Below are positions 45,777 through 54,201 of a DNA stretch of 64,000 nt, one piece after another. Position numbers and translations under genes: made by a program. The first letter of the stretch is position 1. Each line of letters begins with the position of its first letter. This DNA is from Campylobacter hyointestinalis subsp. hyointestinalis (GTDB taxonomy: Bacteria; Campylobacterota; Campylobacteria; Campylobacterales; Campylobacteraceae), in assembly GCF_013372145.1 (NCBI RefSeq), contig NZ_CP053827.1:1054001-1118000 (forward strand). The letters run 5' to 3'. The notes beneath the pieces are model-generated. The model saw only the letters and a list, made by a program, of their open reading frames with translations, was not told the origin of the DNA and searched no databases.

Positions 45777-46997
45777 TTGGAAACGATAAACGTTGATTCA
45801 TACTCTACTCTCGTAGTTATGGTGCTTGTTTTGTTGCTCGGAGCTTTTGTGATAAAAAGAGTAAAATTTTTGCGAGTTTATAATATCCCAGAGCCTGTCG
45901 TAGGCGGTATCATCGCGGCAATTTTATTTTTATGTCTTTATAGTTTTAGCGGTATAACGCTTAAATTTGATAGCTCGCTCAAAGATCCTCTTATGCTAGC
46001 ATTTTTTTCTAGTATAGGGCTTTTAGCAGACTTTGCGTCCCTTAAAAAAGGTGGCAAAAAGTTAGTCATATTTTTATTTGTCATTAGCGGACTTTTAATC
46101 TTGCAAAACATAGTTGGTATCGGAGTTGCTCTTGGACTAGGAGAAAACCCTCTCATCGGACTTCTTAGCGGATCTGTTACTATGAGCGGAGGTCATGGTA
46201 CAGGGGGAGCCTGGGCAAATGAGTTTATAAAAGCACCGTATAATTTTAGCGCTGCTTACGAAGTAGCTATGGCTAGTGCGACATTTGGTCTCATTGCAGG
46301 CGGTATCATCGGCGGACCTGTTGCAAAGTATCTTATACAAAAAAATAACTTACAAACCCCAAATATCCATGAAGAAAGCAGTGCTACTCCTATGCTAAAC
46401 TTCGAATCTCCGCAAAAAACAAAGCTCATCACTCAAGAGTCGTTTATACGCTCTTTAGCTCTCATTGCGCTTTGTCTTTACATAGGAAATTTCGTCGCAG
46501 AACATATAAAATCACTAAATATAGGTTTTACGCTTCCTACATTTGTGTACTGTCTATTTACGGGCGTCATCCTTAGAAACTTGCTTCAAGCTCTAAAGAT
46601 CCACGAAGTCTTTGATAGGGAAATTTCAGTTATTGGAAACGTTAGCTTATCGCTTTTCCTTGCTTTCGCGCTAATGACTATAAATCTCTGGCAGCTAGTA
46701 TCTTTGGCGCTTCCTATACTAACTATACTTGTAGCGCAAGTAGCCTTGATGATAGCCTATGCGGTATTTATTACATTTAGAGTATGCGGACGCGATTACG
46801 ACGCTGCTGTTTTGGCTGCTGGACACTGTGGATTTGGACTAGGAGCGACACCTACTGCAATGGTAAATATGCAAACAGTCACAAATAACTATGGTATGAG
46901 CCATATGGCATTCATCATAGTTCCACTTTGTGGAGCGTTTTTCATAGATCTAGTAAATGCTTTAGTGATAAACGGATTTCTTGGCTTTTTAGGCTGA
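45777..46997 (+). CDS. gltS: Sodium/glutamate symporter
   Basis: A 406-residue GltS-family transporter that imports glutamate with Na+. The TTG start is supported by AAGGAG 9 bases upstream. About ten to twelve membrane segments are seen. Family motifs are PEPVVGGIIAAILF near residue 40, the first re-entrant SVTMSGGHGTGGAWANEF, and the second repeat AGHCGFGLGATPTAMVNM. Glutamate is a main carbon source of Campylobacter, which fits the gene being monocistronic with its own promoter and terminator. Confidence 0.95.
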   Translation: METINVDSYSTLVVMVLVLLLGAFVIKRVKFLRVYNIPEPVVGGIIAAILFLCLYSFSGITLKFDSSLKDPLMLAFFSSIGLLADFASLKKGGKKLVIFLFVISGLLILQNIVGIGVALGLGENPLIGLLSGSVTMSGGHGTGGAWANEFIKAPYNFSAAYEVAMASATFGLIAGGIIGGPVAKYLIQKNNLQTPNIHEESSATPMLNFESPQKTKLITQESFIRSLALIALCLYIGNFVAEHIKSLNIGFTLPTFVYCLFTGVILRNLLQALKIHEVFDREISVIGNVSLSLFLAFALMTINLWQLVSLALPILTILVAQVALMIAYAVFITFRVCGRDYDAAVLAAGHCGFGLGATPTAMVNMQTVTNNYGMSHMAFIIVPLCGAFFIDLVNALVINGFLGFLG

Positions 46998-47005
46998 TAC
47001 TTATA

Positions 47006-47023
47006 GTGGAGCAGTTGCTCCAC
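47006..47023 (+). terminator. Hairpin after gltS
   Basis: GTGGAGC and GCTCCAC arms around AGTT, 8 bases after the gltS stop. There is no clear T tract, so termination may be weak. Confidence 0.5.
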
Positions 47024-47137
47024 GCAAATCTATATAAATTTATATACTTCTTAAATAGCAGTAAATATAGTGTTGTAAAATTAAAATAGAAATTTGATTT
47101 TGAACTTACACATAAGAAATTACTCTTAAATATTACC

Positions 47138-47369
47138 TTACAACACGCCTAGCTCGTCTTTATACTGCGCAATAATCTTATGAGCTATTTCGCGATGTTT
47201 TGTAGCCTTTGATCGTATCTATAATATCTTGTTCATTAAGATATATATTTTCATCTATCGCAAAACCATAAATAATCGAACTTATGCTATCAAATTGCTC
47301 TTTTGTGAGTTCATTTTTATATTTATTTAATATATCCAAACTTTTATATAAAGGGCGATCTGCAACCAT
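47138..47369 (-). pseudogene. Small frameshifted gene, family unknown
   Basis: From an ATG at 47369-47367 with GAGGAA upstream, the frame reads MVADRPLYKSLDILNKYKN, then ELTKEQFDSISSIIYGFAIDE and NEQDIIDTIKG, and stops at 47178 after an implausible tail (YKTSRNSS). Shifting frame near 47213 gives a natural continuation, ATKHREIAHKIIAQYKDELGVL, ending at TAA 47140-47138. One extra base would explain this. The intact protein would be about 76 residues, acidic and helical, the size of an antitoxin or small regulator, but I cannot assign a family. No toxin-like partner is adjacent. Confidence 0.5.
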
Positions 47370-47526
47370 AATAAATTCCTCATTCAATTAAAAAATTTGT
47401 TAATTTCGTTAATTTTGTGATTGTTAAATTATGTTTAATTCAAATAAATTATATTTTTAGCTAAGATACTTTAAGTTAAATACCATCAAGTAAAAACTTG
47501 CTTACTCCTTTCTTTTTTTGATTTTG

Positions 47527-47604
47527 ATGCTATTTTTTGTTATATTTGCTATGGCGATTTTATTCATATTTATCCCTTACGTTAAAATAGAATTTGAAAT
47601 TTAA
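47527..47604 (+). CDS. Possible 25-aa hydrophobic peptide
   Basis: An ATG-initiated frame of 25 codons encodes MLFFVIFAMAILFIFIPYV followed by KIEFEI: one membrane-spanning segment with a charged tail. There is no Shine-Dalgarno sequence before it and AT-rich DNA often yields such frames, so this is weak. It is listed because its shape matches small membrane proteins that annotation pipelines miss. Confidence 0.2.
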   Translation: MLFFVIFAMAILFIFIPYVKIEFEI

Positions 47605-47770
47605 ACAAATAAATTTAAATATTTTTATAATATTTTAATATAAATAATATACTAAATAGATATTTTTGTAGGATATATCTCATTTTAATTGCTATACAAA
47701 TAGTAATTTTTTATTGAGTTTCATCTATAAAAATGAAGAAATCGAGTTTGAATTTATATAAAGTGTAGGT

Positions 47771-47821
47771 ACTTTAGAATGAGAAATATGGATTTTATCT
47801 TTGTAACGCTCATTCTAAAGT
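47771..47821. repeat. 13-bp inverted repeat, possible terminator or small-RNA hairpin
   Basis: ACTTTAGAATGAG (47771-47783) and its exact complement CTCATTCTAAAGT (47809-47821) are separated by 25 bases and followed by TTTATAATAAA. No gene ends just before it on either strand, since aguB ends at 47905 on the minus strand 84 bases away. Confidence 0.55.
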
Positions 47822-47904
47822 TTTATAATAAACAACGGCTAATACCAACTAGCTAGAGTTGAAACATCTTTAAAGCAAATTTAAAATGACTTGACATCTT
47901 TAGC

Positions 47905-48774
47905 TTAGTCGATAAACCTTTTTAAAAGCCCTTCATAAGCATCGATGCGTCTATCTCTAAGAAACGGCCACCATCTGCGCACTTGCTCGCATCTTTTAAG
48001 ATCGATATCTACTATAGAAGTAATCTCATCACAATCATTAGATCGGAAAAACTCTTCACCTTGAGATCCAAAAACAAAACTATTTCCCCAAAATCTTATA
48101 CCACTCTTAGCGTCTGGAGCATTTTCAAAACCTACTCTATTTACCGTTACGACAGGAAGTCCGTTTGCTACTGCATGTCCCCTTTGGACTGCCACCCAAG
48201 CCTCAAGTTGGCGTGATTTTTCGTCTTCTTCATCGCCATCAAACCAACCGATTGCAGTAGGATAGATAAGAATCTGAGCACCCTTTAGAGCCATAAGACG
48301 CGCAGCTTCTGGATACCACTGATCCCAGCATACCAAAACTCCAAGTCTTCCAACGCTAGTATCTATAGGCTCAAAGCCTAGATCGCCTGGAGTAAAATAA
48401 AACTTTTCATAAAAGTTTGGATCATCTGGAATATGCATTTTACGGTACTTTCCAGCTTCTTTTCCATCGCTATCAAAAACAACCGCAGTATTATGATAAA
48501 GCCCGGCTGAGCGTCTTTCAAATAGTGAAGTTACCAAAACTACTTTAAACTCACGCGCTACTTCTGCCCAGTAAGCAACATCGCTTTCAAAGTCGCACGC
48601 TTCATCAAAAACCGCGACATTTTCATCTTGACAAAAATAACTTCCTTGATGAAGCTCTTGCAAAACTACCAAATTTGCACCGTTTTGTGCTGCTTCTTCA
48701 ATGCGTTTTGTAGTCTGTCTTATAGTCTCTTCTTTGCTACCATAAAATTTATGTGCGATAAGTGCTACTTTCAT
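47905..48774 (-). CDS. aguB: N-carbamoylputrescine amidase
   Basis: Hydrolyses N-carbamoylputrescine to putrescine, CO2 and ammonia, the second step of the agmatine route. The 289-residue nitrilase-fold enzyme has the Glu-Lys-Cys triad: Glu40 in VVLQELHQGSYFCQ, Lys112 in KYRKMHIPDDP and Cys149 in LVCWDQWYPEAARL. IYPTAIGWF and NRVGFE are also as in the plant and bacterial AguB group. It is the last gene of a three-gene set with a CDF transporter and agmatine deiminase, each overlapping the next by 4 bases. The same order is remembered from C. jejuni. Confidence 0.94.
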   Translation of the reverse strand: MKVALIAHKFYGSKEETIRQTTKRIEEAAQNGANLVVLQELHQGSYFCQDENVAVFDEACDFESDVAYWAEVAREFKVVLVTSLFERRSAGLYHNTAVVFDSDGKEAGKYRKMHIPDDPNFYEKFYFTPGDLGFEPIDTSVGRLGVLVCWDQWYPEAARLMALKGAQILIYPTAIGWFDGDEEDEKSRQLEAWVAVQRGHAVANGLPVVTVNRVGFENAPDAKSGIRFWGNSFVFGSQGEEFFRSNDCDEITSIVDIDLKRCEQVRRWWPFLRDRRIDAYEGLLKRFID

Positions 48775-49640
48775 ATCTCCTCCTTATCTCTGTCATCTTC
48801 AATGTCAAAATGCGTATCAAACACCCATTTTTGTGTACTAAATTTACTCTTTATATCACTTTCTATATCATCGGCAACTTTGTGAGCTTTGGATAATGAT
48901 ATATTTGGATCAAAAACCAAATGAACGCTAAAAAAGCTCTTCTCACCACTTTTTCTAGTTTTTAGATAGTGATAGCTCTTAACATCTTCTTTTGAGTTTA
49001 AAATATCTATTATAGCACGTACAACATCACTAGGCAACGCTCCGTCTAAAAGTATATAAACCCCCTCTTTTACAAGTCCAAACGCACTAAATGCGATATA
49101 AATACTAACTACTATACCAAAGATCGCATCCACAACGTCATATCCTGTGATCCATATCACAAATAAAGCTATGAAGATAGCTAAGTTCGTAAGCAAGTCA
49201 GTTTTATAGTGTAAAGCATCAGCTTTTATGATAAGATTTCCTGTTTTTTTATAAACCCTTCTAAGATATAAAACCAAAAGCCCTGTCAACACCATAGATA
49301 TAGCCATAACTAGCATAGCGCTCGTAGTTTCTACACTTTTTGCACCATTTAGCAACTTTTGTACGCTAGAATAACATATAAAAACAGCTATACCGACGAT
49401 AAAAGCACCCTCAAACAGAGCGACCAAAGCTTCTACTTTGCCATAGCCAAAGTTAAACTTATCATTTGGGTTTGCATTTGATTTTTTTAAAGCAAAATAA
49501 TTTAGCACAGAAACAAGGCAGTCGAGCATAGAGTCGATCGCAGAGCTAAGAACAGCCAAAGAGCCACTTGTTATACCTACTACAAACTTAACTATTGCTA
49601 AGATGATAGCAACAGCGCCAGCAACGACAGGCGCACTCAT
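48771..49640 (-). CDS. Cation diffusion facilitator (CDF) metal exporter
   Basis: A 289-residue inner-membrane protein with six segments. LSSAIDSMLDCLVSVLNYFALKKSNANPNDKFNFGYGKVEALVAL has the S-x-x-D (here SAIDSMLD) site and the YGKVEAL loop. ADALHYKTDLLTNLAIFI is the second metal-binding helix (H-x-x-x-D). The C-terminal cytoplasmic domain has the expected HLVFDPNISLSKAHKVADDIE. CDF proteins expel Zn, Fe, Mn or Co in exchange for protons. It overlaps both polyamine genes by 4 bases, so it is made with them; why a metal exporter belongs there is not evident. Confidence 0.93.
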   Translation of the reverse strand: MSAPVVAGAVAIILAIVKFVVGITSGSLAVLSSAIDSMLDCLVSVLNYFALKKSNANPNDKFNFGYGKVEALVALFEGAFIVGIAVFICYSSVQKLLNGAKSVETTSAMLVMAISMVLTGLLVLYLRRVYKKTGNLIIKADALHYKTDLLTNLAIFIALFVIWITGYDVVDAIFGIVVSIYIAFSAFGLVKEGVYILLDGALPSDVVRAIIDILNSKEDVKSYHYLKTRKSGEKSFFSVHLVFDPNISLSKAHKVADDIESDIKSKFSTQKWVFDTHFDIEDDRDKEEI

Positions 49641-50611
49641 CTTATCCCTTTAAATCTGTTTTGACTAGAGCAGTGAAGTGAGCCATTTTGACGCACAAAA
49701 ACACTACTATCTACGCCGATCACGTCTAAATTTGGTAAAGCATTTTGCAACGCTCTTAATGCAAATTTATCTGCTTTTTCATCTCCATACGTCGGCACTA
49801 TAAGAGCTCCATTTATAAAGATAAAATTGCAGTACGTCGCTGCTAGTCTGCGATCTTCATAAAATAACGGTTTTGGGATAGGAAGTGCTAAAAGGTTAAA
49901 ACCAGTCTTTTCAAGCTCATTTTTCATCAAATTTAACTCATTGAAATGCTCGTCACTCTCATCATCACAGGCGGAGTAAGCTATTGTGTCTTTTGAGATA
50001 AATCTCGCTAAAGTATCGATATGGCTATCTGTGTCATCACCTTTTATAAATCCGTGATCTAGCCAGATTATTTTATTTAATCCAAAAAGATCAATTAGCT
50101 TTTTTTGCAATTCTTCTTTTTCAAGCTGGTTTCTATTGTCATTTAGCAGGCATTTGCTAGTAGTGAGCATTACTCCATCACCGTTAAACTCGATGCTTCC
50201 ACCCTCTAAGATGAGCTGAACACTTCTTAGTTCGCCTTTTAGGGTCTCAAAAAGCTTTTTATTTACTGCGTTATCTAACATGCTATCAAATTTAGAGCCC
50301 CACGCATTAAATTTAAAATCATAGCTTATAGTTTTAGCACCATCTAAAACATCGATAGCACCGTAATCTCTTATCCAAGTATCATTCGTATCTATGCACA
50401 AGAACTCTACATTTTTAAATTTAGAAAATCTAACAAAGTCGTTAATTTGAGGAGCTATAAGAAGGACTTTTTGATACTTGCAGATCTGGCTTACTAACTC
50501 TTCATATGATCTTAAAATATCATCAAGATATGGCTTCCAGTCTGTATTAACATGTGGAATGCTAAGAAGTATTAACTCTTGATCATCCCATTCTGCGTAA
50601 GTTTTTATCAT
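49637..50611 (-). CDS. aguA: Agmatine deiminase
   Basis: Converts agmatine to N-carbamoylputrescine and ammonia. The 324-residue pentein-fold enzyme shows YAEWDDQELILLSIPH, DTNDTWIRDYGAI (substrate-binding), ILEGGSIEFNGDGVMLTT and the catalytic Cys314 in GSLHCSSQN near the C-terminus. LDHGFIKGDDTDSHIDTLARF supplies the catalytic His. It is the first of the three overlapping genes with CDF and aguB. Campylobacter lacks a standard ornithine decarboxylase, so this path may be its source of putrescine. Confidence 0.93.
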   Translation of the reverse strand: MIKTYAEWDDQELILLSIPHVNTDWKPYLDDILRSYEELVSQICKYQKVLLIAPQINDFVRFSKFKNVEFLCIDTNDTWIRDYGAIDVLDGAKTISYDFKFNAWGSKFDSMLDNAVNKKLFETLKGELRSVQLILEGGSIEFNGDGVMLTTSKCLLNDNRNQLEKEELQKKLIDLFGLNKIIWLDHGFIKGDDTDSHIDTLARFISKDTIAYSACDDESDEHFNELNLMKNELEKTGFNLLALPIPKPLFYEDRRLAATYCNFIFINGALIVPTYGDEKADKFALRALQNALPNLDVIGVDSSVFVRQNGSLHCSSQNRFKGIR

Positions 50612-50682
50612 AAATGCTACCTTGAAACTATAAATTTAGAAGTTTGCAAGGATAGCATATAAGGATTTAATATTTTATAAAA

Positions 50683-51180
50683 TTAATCCAAAAGAAGCTT
50701 TAGCTCATTTTCAAAAGCCGATTTTGGATAAAGCCCCAAAAACTGCTTTATCTTTTTTCCATTTTTATCAAATATATAAGTGACTGGAGTCCCCATAACT
50801 CCGCCTACCACGCTAGATAAATAACTAACTGATTTAGGAGCCGAAGTACTCATAAAAGAGATGCCTTTTTCTTTTAGCGTAAATATATCGCCATCATATC
50901 CGGTCGTATCACCCATCACTCCATATACTTTTATCTTTCCGTCATACTCTTTAATGAGCTCATTTATGATAGGTACTTGGCTCTCGCAAGCCCCGCACAT
51001 AGTAGAAAAGAAAAATAACATATATGGCTTATCCCAGCCTACTATCTTTAGCTCTTTTTTAGCAGTATCATATGTAGTATCAAAGCCGTTTTTATCATTT
51101 AAAGTCATATGATGTCTTGAGCCATTACCACAACCTATCAAAATAAATGCAAATATAAGCGAAAATATCAAATTCTTCAT
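50683..51180 (-). CDS. TlpA-like thioredoxin lipoprotein of the P19 locus
   Basis: A 165-residue lipoprotein. The signal peptide ends in LIGC with lipobox Cys17. The thioredoxin fold carries the active site STMCGACESQ (Cys62 and Cys65) and the cis-proline segment GVMGTPVTYIF. It faces the periplasm, anchored in the inner or outer membrane. It closes the seven-gene iron locus and overlaps the ABC ATPase gene by 4 bases. A role in reducing a heme, iron or cysteine site of P19 or the DUF2318 protein is likely. As I recall, C. jejuni has two thioredoxin genes at this place while only one is seen here. Confidence 0.9.
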   Translation of the reverse strand: MKNLIFSLIFAFILIGCGNGSRHHMTLNDKNGFDTTYDTAKKELKIVGWDKPYMLFFFSTMCGACESQVPIINELIKEYDGKIKVYGVMGDTTGYDGDIFTLKEKGISFMSTSAPKSVSYLSSVVGGVMGTPVTYIFDKNGKKIKQFLGLYPKSAFENELKLLLD

Positions 51181-51839
51181 CGTAAATTCTCTATTCTTTC
51201 AAGTTTTCCATGTCTTAGATAGACTACTTTATCCGCGTATCTGCCAAGCTCCTCATTATGAGTGATGAGAAGTAGAGTTTTACCCTCGCTTTTTAGTTTT
51301 TGAAAAGCTTGTAAAATTATTTTTTCATTTGCTTCGTCTAAATTTCCAGTTGGCTCATCAGCTATTATAATATCTGGGTTATTTATGAGAGCTCTTGCGA
51401 TACAAACACGTTGTTGCTCACCACCGCTAAGCTCGCTTGGCTTGTGACTTATCCTATGAGCAAGCCCTACTTTATCAAGAGCGTCTTTAGCACTAGCTTT
51501 ATCTACACAGCTATGATAAAACTGGCTTATCATCACGTTTTCTAACGCGTTTAAGTATGGTACTAAGTGAAATTGCTGAAATACTAATCCTATCTTTTTG
51601 CGTCTAAACTCTAGAATTTGTTCTTGACTCAAAGAGTTTATATCGCTATTGCAAAGTCTATACTCTCCGCTTGTTGGACTATCCATAAGGCTTAGGATAT
51701 TTACCAAAGTACTTTTTCCGCTTCCGCTAGGTCCCATTATGCTTATCCATTCACCTTTTTGTACGCTAAAACTTATATTGTCGATCGCTTTTACATCACC
51801 AAAATGTTTAGATATTTTATTTAAGCTTAAAACTTCCAT
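51177..51839 (-). CDS. ABC ATPase of the P19 locus (LolD/MacB type)
   Basis: A 220-residue ATPase: Walker [14 protein letters not shown] near residue 35-47, signature [16 protein letters not shown], Walker [18 protein letters not shown] and switch His in [11 protein letters not shown]. The EPTGNLD form is typical of the MacB/LolD/FtsE family that works with FtsX-like permeases rather than importers. It is paired with the two FtsX-like permeases upstream, 3 bases away. It probably powers transfer of a substrate or an assembly step linked to iron uptake. Confidence 0.93.
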   Translation of the reverse strand: MEVLSLNKISKHFGDVKAIDNISFSVQKGEWISIMGPSGSGKSTLVNILSLMDSPTSGEYRLCNSDINSLSQEQILEFRRKKIGLVFQQFHLVPYLNALENVMISQFYHSCVDKASAKDALDKVGLAHRISHKPSELSGGEQQRVCIARALINNPDIIIADEPTGNLDEANEKIILQAFQKLKSEGKTLLLITHNEELGRYADKVVYLRHGKLERIENLR

Positions 51840-51842
51840 TAT

Positions 51843-52970
51843 TTATTCCCTTAGTAAATTTGCTATATTTTGATTTAACGCTTTTTTTATCGGATAAAAG
51901 CTTGCTAAAAGCGCAAAAACAAGACTTATAACAATAGCCAAAACAAGACTGACAAGTCTAAAATCAACTCCACTTGAAAATATTATATGCCCTAAAAATA
52001 TAGCAAGAACGTATCCTAAAAATCCACCTAAAATAGATCCGACTATACAAATAGTAAAAACTTCGCTAAGTATGAGCTTTAAAAGCGAAGCTTTACTTGA
52101 ACCTAGTGAGCGTATAAGCGCAAATTCCTTTACTTTTGAAAAAAGTATAGATGACAAAGTTGTATTTATACCAACGGTCGTTATAAAAAGTATAGTCACG
52201 CCGATGAGAAACATCAAAAGTTTGATCTTATCTAGGATTTGCCCCTGTGCTTTTGAAATTTTACCGATGATTTCAAATTTAATATTTTCGTTAGTTGCAT
52301 TTTCAATGCTCTTTTTGATATTATCAAAATCTCCGTTTATTATGGCATTTGCATAGTTTATGAGATTTTCTTTACCGAACATATCCTGAGCTAAGTCTAA
52401 AGATACCATAAGTAGGTTATCTTCTTTTTGTCCGTCATATACGACACCTTTTATGCGAACTTTATACACTTCATTACTTGATGGCGTAATCTCTAAGATA
52501 TCTCCTGGTTTTGCGCCTATGATCTTAGCAAGATCAGCACCGATAAGGGCAAATTTATCTCCGTCATCACTAGCTATAAACTCACCACTTTTTAGATCTA
52601 TATAAGGCATAATTTTTCTTAAATTCGCAAAGTCCAGCCCCATAATGACTGCGTTACTCACTCCTATATTCGCTACGCCAAAAAGATATTTGTTTGATGC
52701 TTTTAGGTTTTTCATATCTTTTAAAATGGCGTTTAATTCGTTTTCGTTTATATAATTATTTTCCAAATTTAAAGGACTTATGACAACATTTGCACCGTAA
52801 TTATTTAACTCACTGCTTACTTTTTTATCAATATCTGTATATAAATTTATAAGAGCGGACGCGATCGCTGCACCAAATAAAATAGATATAAACATCACAA
52901 AGCTTCCGCGCCTACTGCTTAGTATACTTTTAAAGATGATCTTTATAAAAAATATTTTATTTTCTACCAT
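51843..52970 (-). CDS. FtsX-like ABC permease B of the P19 locus
   Basis: A 375-residue permease of the MacB/FtsX fold: one N-terminal segment (near 22-45), a large periplasmic domain of about 200 residues (VVISPLNLENNYINENELNAIL onward) and three C-terminal segments. The C-terminal part has EFALIRSLGSSKASLLKLILSEV, the FtsX signature. Its start overlaps the first permease gene by 14 bases. Permeases of this type do mechanical work on periplasmic partners rather than form a channel, so a link to P19 or the thioredoxin in the periplasm is plausible. Confidence 0.92.
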   Translation of the reverse strand: MVENKIFFIKIIFKSILSSRRGSFVMFISILFGAAIASALINLYTDIDKKVSSELNNYGANVVISPLNLENNYINENELNAILKDMKNLKASNKYLFGVANIGVSNAVIMGLDFANLRKIMPYIDLKSGEFIASDDGDKFALIGADLAKIIGAKPGDILEITPSSNEVYKVRIKGVVYDGQKEDNLLMVSLDLAQDMFGKENLINYANAIINGDFDNIKKSIENATNENIKFEIIGKISKAQGQILDKIKLLMFLIGVTILFITTVGINTTLSSILFSKVKEFALIRSLGSSKASLLKLILSEVFTICIVGSILGGFLGYVLAIFLGHIIFSSGVDFRLVSLVLAIVISLVFALLASFYPIKKALNQNIANLLRE

Positions 52971-54201
52971 ATAACACCTCAGCCGGAAGTAAATTTATAA
53001 CGCTCTTAAGCGGTAAGATAGAGCCAAAAACAGATATCAAAAAACCAAAAAATATACTAAGAGGTAAAACTATAATGCTGATACCTGCGAAACTTCCAAA
53101 TATCTGATAAGACAAGACAAAGCTAAGAGCGTACCCAGCCAAGCTTCCTAATAATGAAGCGCATATACAAACTGCAAATATCTCGGCTACAAACTGCATA
53201 TAAATGATAAAATTTGTAGCTCCTAAAGCTTTTAAAAGTCCTATTTCTTTTTTACGTCTATTTATCTCACTGACCATAAGACTCGTGATACATATACTTG
53301 AAACTATCAAAGATAGCACGCTTGCTATCGCCATTAAACTCTGAATTTTTTTAGTTATACCGCTTTGTGTTTCGCTCACGCTAAGCACTGCTTTTGCCGT
53401 GGCGTTTGGATACTCTTCGCTAATCTGATAAGCAATAGAGCTTACATAAGCAGAGCAATACCACTTATCATAAGCCACGCTATCTAAGCTATCAAGATCA
53501 CGTCTTGCCTTTACAGAAAGGTCATTTTCAGGGATACTCATCGCAGAAACTTCCGCTTTGTCTATTAAATTTGGTTTATTTGCCAAGCTCTGAGCTAGTT
53601 TTAAACTAGTGATTACCTTCTTGCTTTCATTCTCGCTAGAGTGCAAGACTCCTACGACTTGAGCGTTTATATCTCCTAGTTTTAAAGTATCTCCTACTTT
53701 TAGTCCAAGCCCATCACCGGCTAAAACCTCGCTCATACTATCATCTTTTGGATATCTGCCATCAACCACCCAAAAAGGATACAAACTTTCTACTCCGCTT
53801 TTAAAATCAGGTTCATCACTTACGTTTATATTTTTATCAAAATACGTCCCTACGACATCAAAACCGTCTACTTTTAGATTTAAAAACGGAGCAAATGCAG
53901 TGATATTATTTCTCCAAAATATCTCTTTTATCTTATGAAGATCGCTCTCTTTAAGGTAATCCTCGTTTTTAAGCGGTAAAAACTCTTTGCCGCCTATCTC
54001 TATGCTGAGATTTTGAGATTTTGGAAGCACTACTATATTTGAGCCATAACTCCTTAGCTCACGAGCGACTTGATCGCCTATATTTAAAGTGATATTTAAC
54101 ATACAAGCTATAAGCGTTACGGATAAAAATATGGTCAAAAATGCTAGCATTTTACTACCTTGCGAGTGTAAAATAGACGAGCTAATGATCTTTATAAACA
54201 T
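52957..54201 (-). CDS. FtsX-like ABC permease A of the P19 locus
   Basis: A 414-residue permease, the sister of the gene downstream. It has an N-terminal membrane segment (FLTIFLSVTLIACMLNITLNIG), a periplasmic part of about 240 residues with YPFWVVDGRYPKDDSMSEVLAGDGLGLKVGDTLKL (the MacB-PCD fold), and three C-terminal segments. KKEIGLLKALGATNFIIYMQFVAE is the FtsX motif. It directly abuts the DUF2318 gene (no gap) and overlaps the next permease by 14 bases. The pair and the LolD-like ATPase form an ABC complex in the iron locus. Confidence 0.92.
   Translation of the reverse strand: MFIKIISSSILHSQGSKMLAFLTIFLSVTLIACMLNITLNIGDQVARELRSYGSNIVVLPKSQNLSIEIGGKEFLPLKNEDYLKESDLHKIKEIFWRNNITAFAPFLNLKVDGFDVVGTYFDKNINVSDEPDFKSGVESLYPFWVVDGRYPKDDSMSEVLAGDGLGLKVGDTLKLGDINAQVVGVLHSSENESKKVITSLKLAQSLANKPNLIDKAEVSAMSIPENDLSVKARRDLDSLDSVAYDKWYCSAYVSSIAYQISEEYPNATAKAVLSVSETQSGITKKIQSLMAIASVLSLIVSSICITSLMVSEINRRKKEIGLLKALGATNFIIYMQFVAEIFAVCICASLLGSLAGYALSFVLSYQIFGSFAGISIIVLPLSIFFGFLISVFGSILPLKSVINLLPAEVLYGRK

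Larger units (their letters stand above)
47370..47904. other. Long AT-rich intergenic region
   Basis: About 535 bases with no gene of normal size, between the small broken gene and aguB, both on the minus strand. It holds a 25-codon hydrophobic frame (47527-47604), a 13-base inverted repeat (47771-47821) and a small CAAGT/ACTTG hairpin near 47487-47500. It also contains many A/T homopolymer-like runs. I see no tRNA or rRNA fold and no convincing homologue of a protein. Confidence 0.7.

Noticed and set aside
46200-46210. G5 run in gltS and similar short G or C runs (4340s, 30770s) as phase-variable tracts
   Set aside because: All are five bases or shorter; Campylobacter contingency tracts are usually eight or more G or C.
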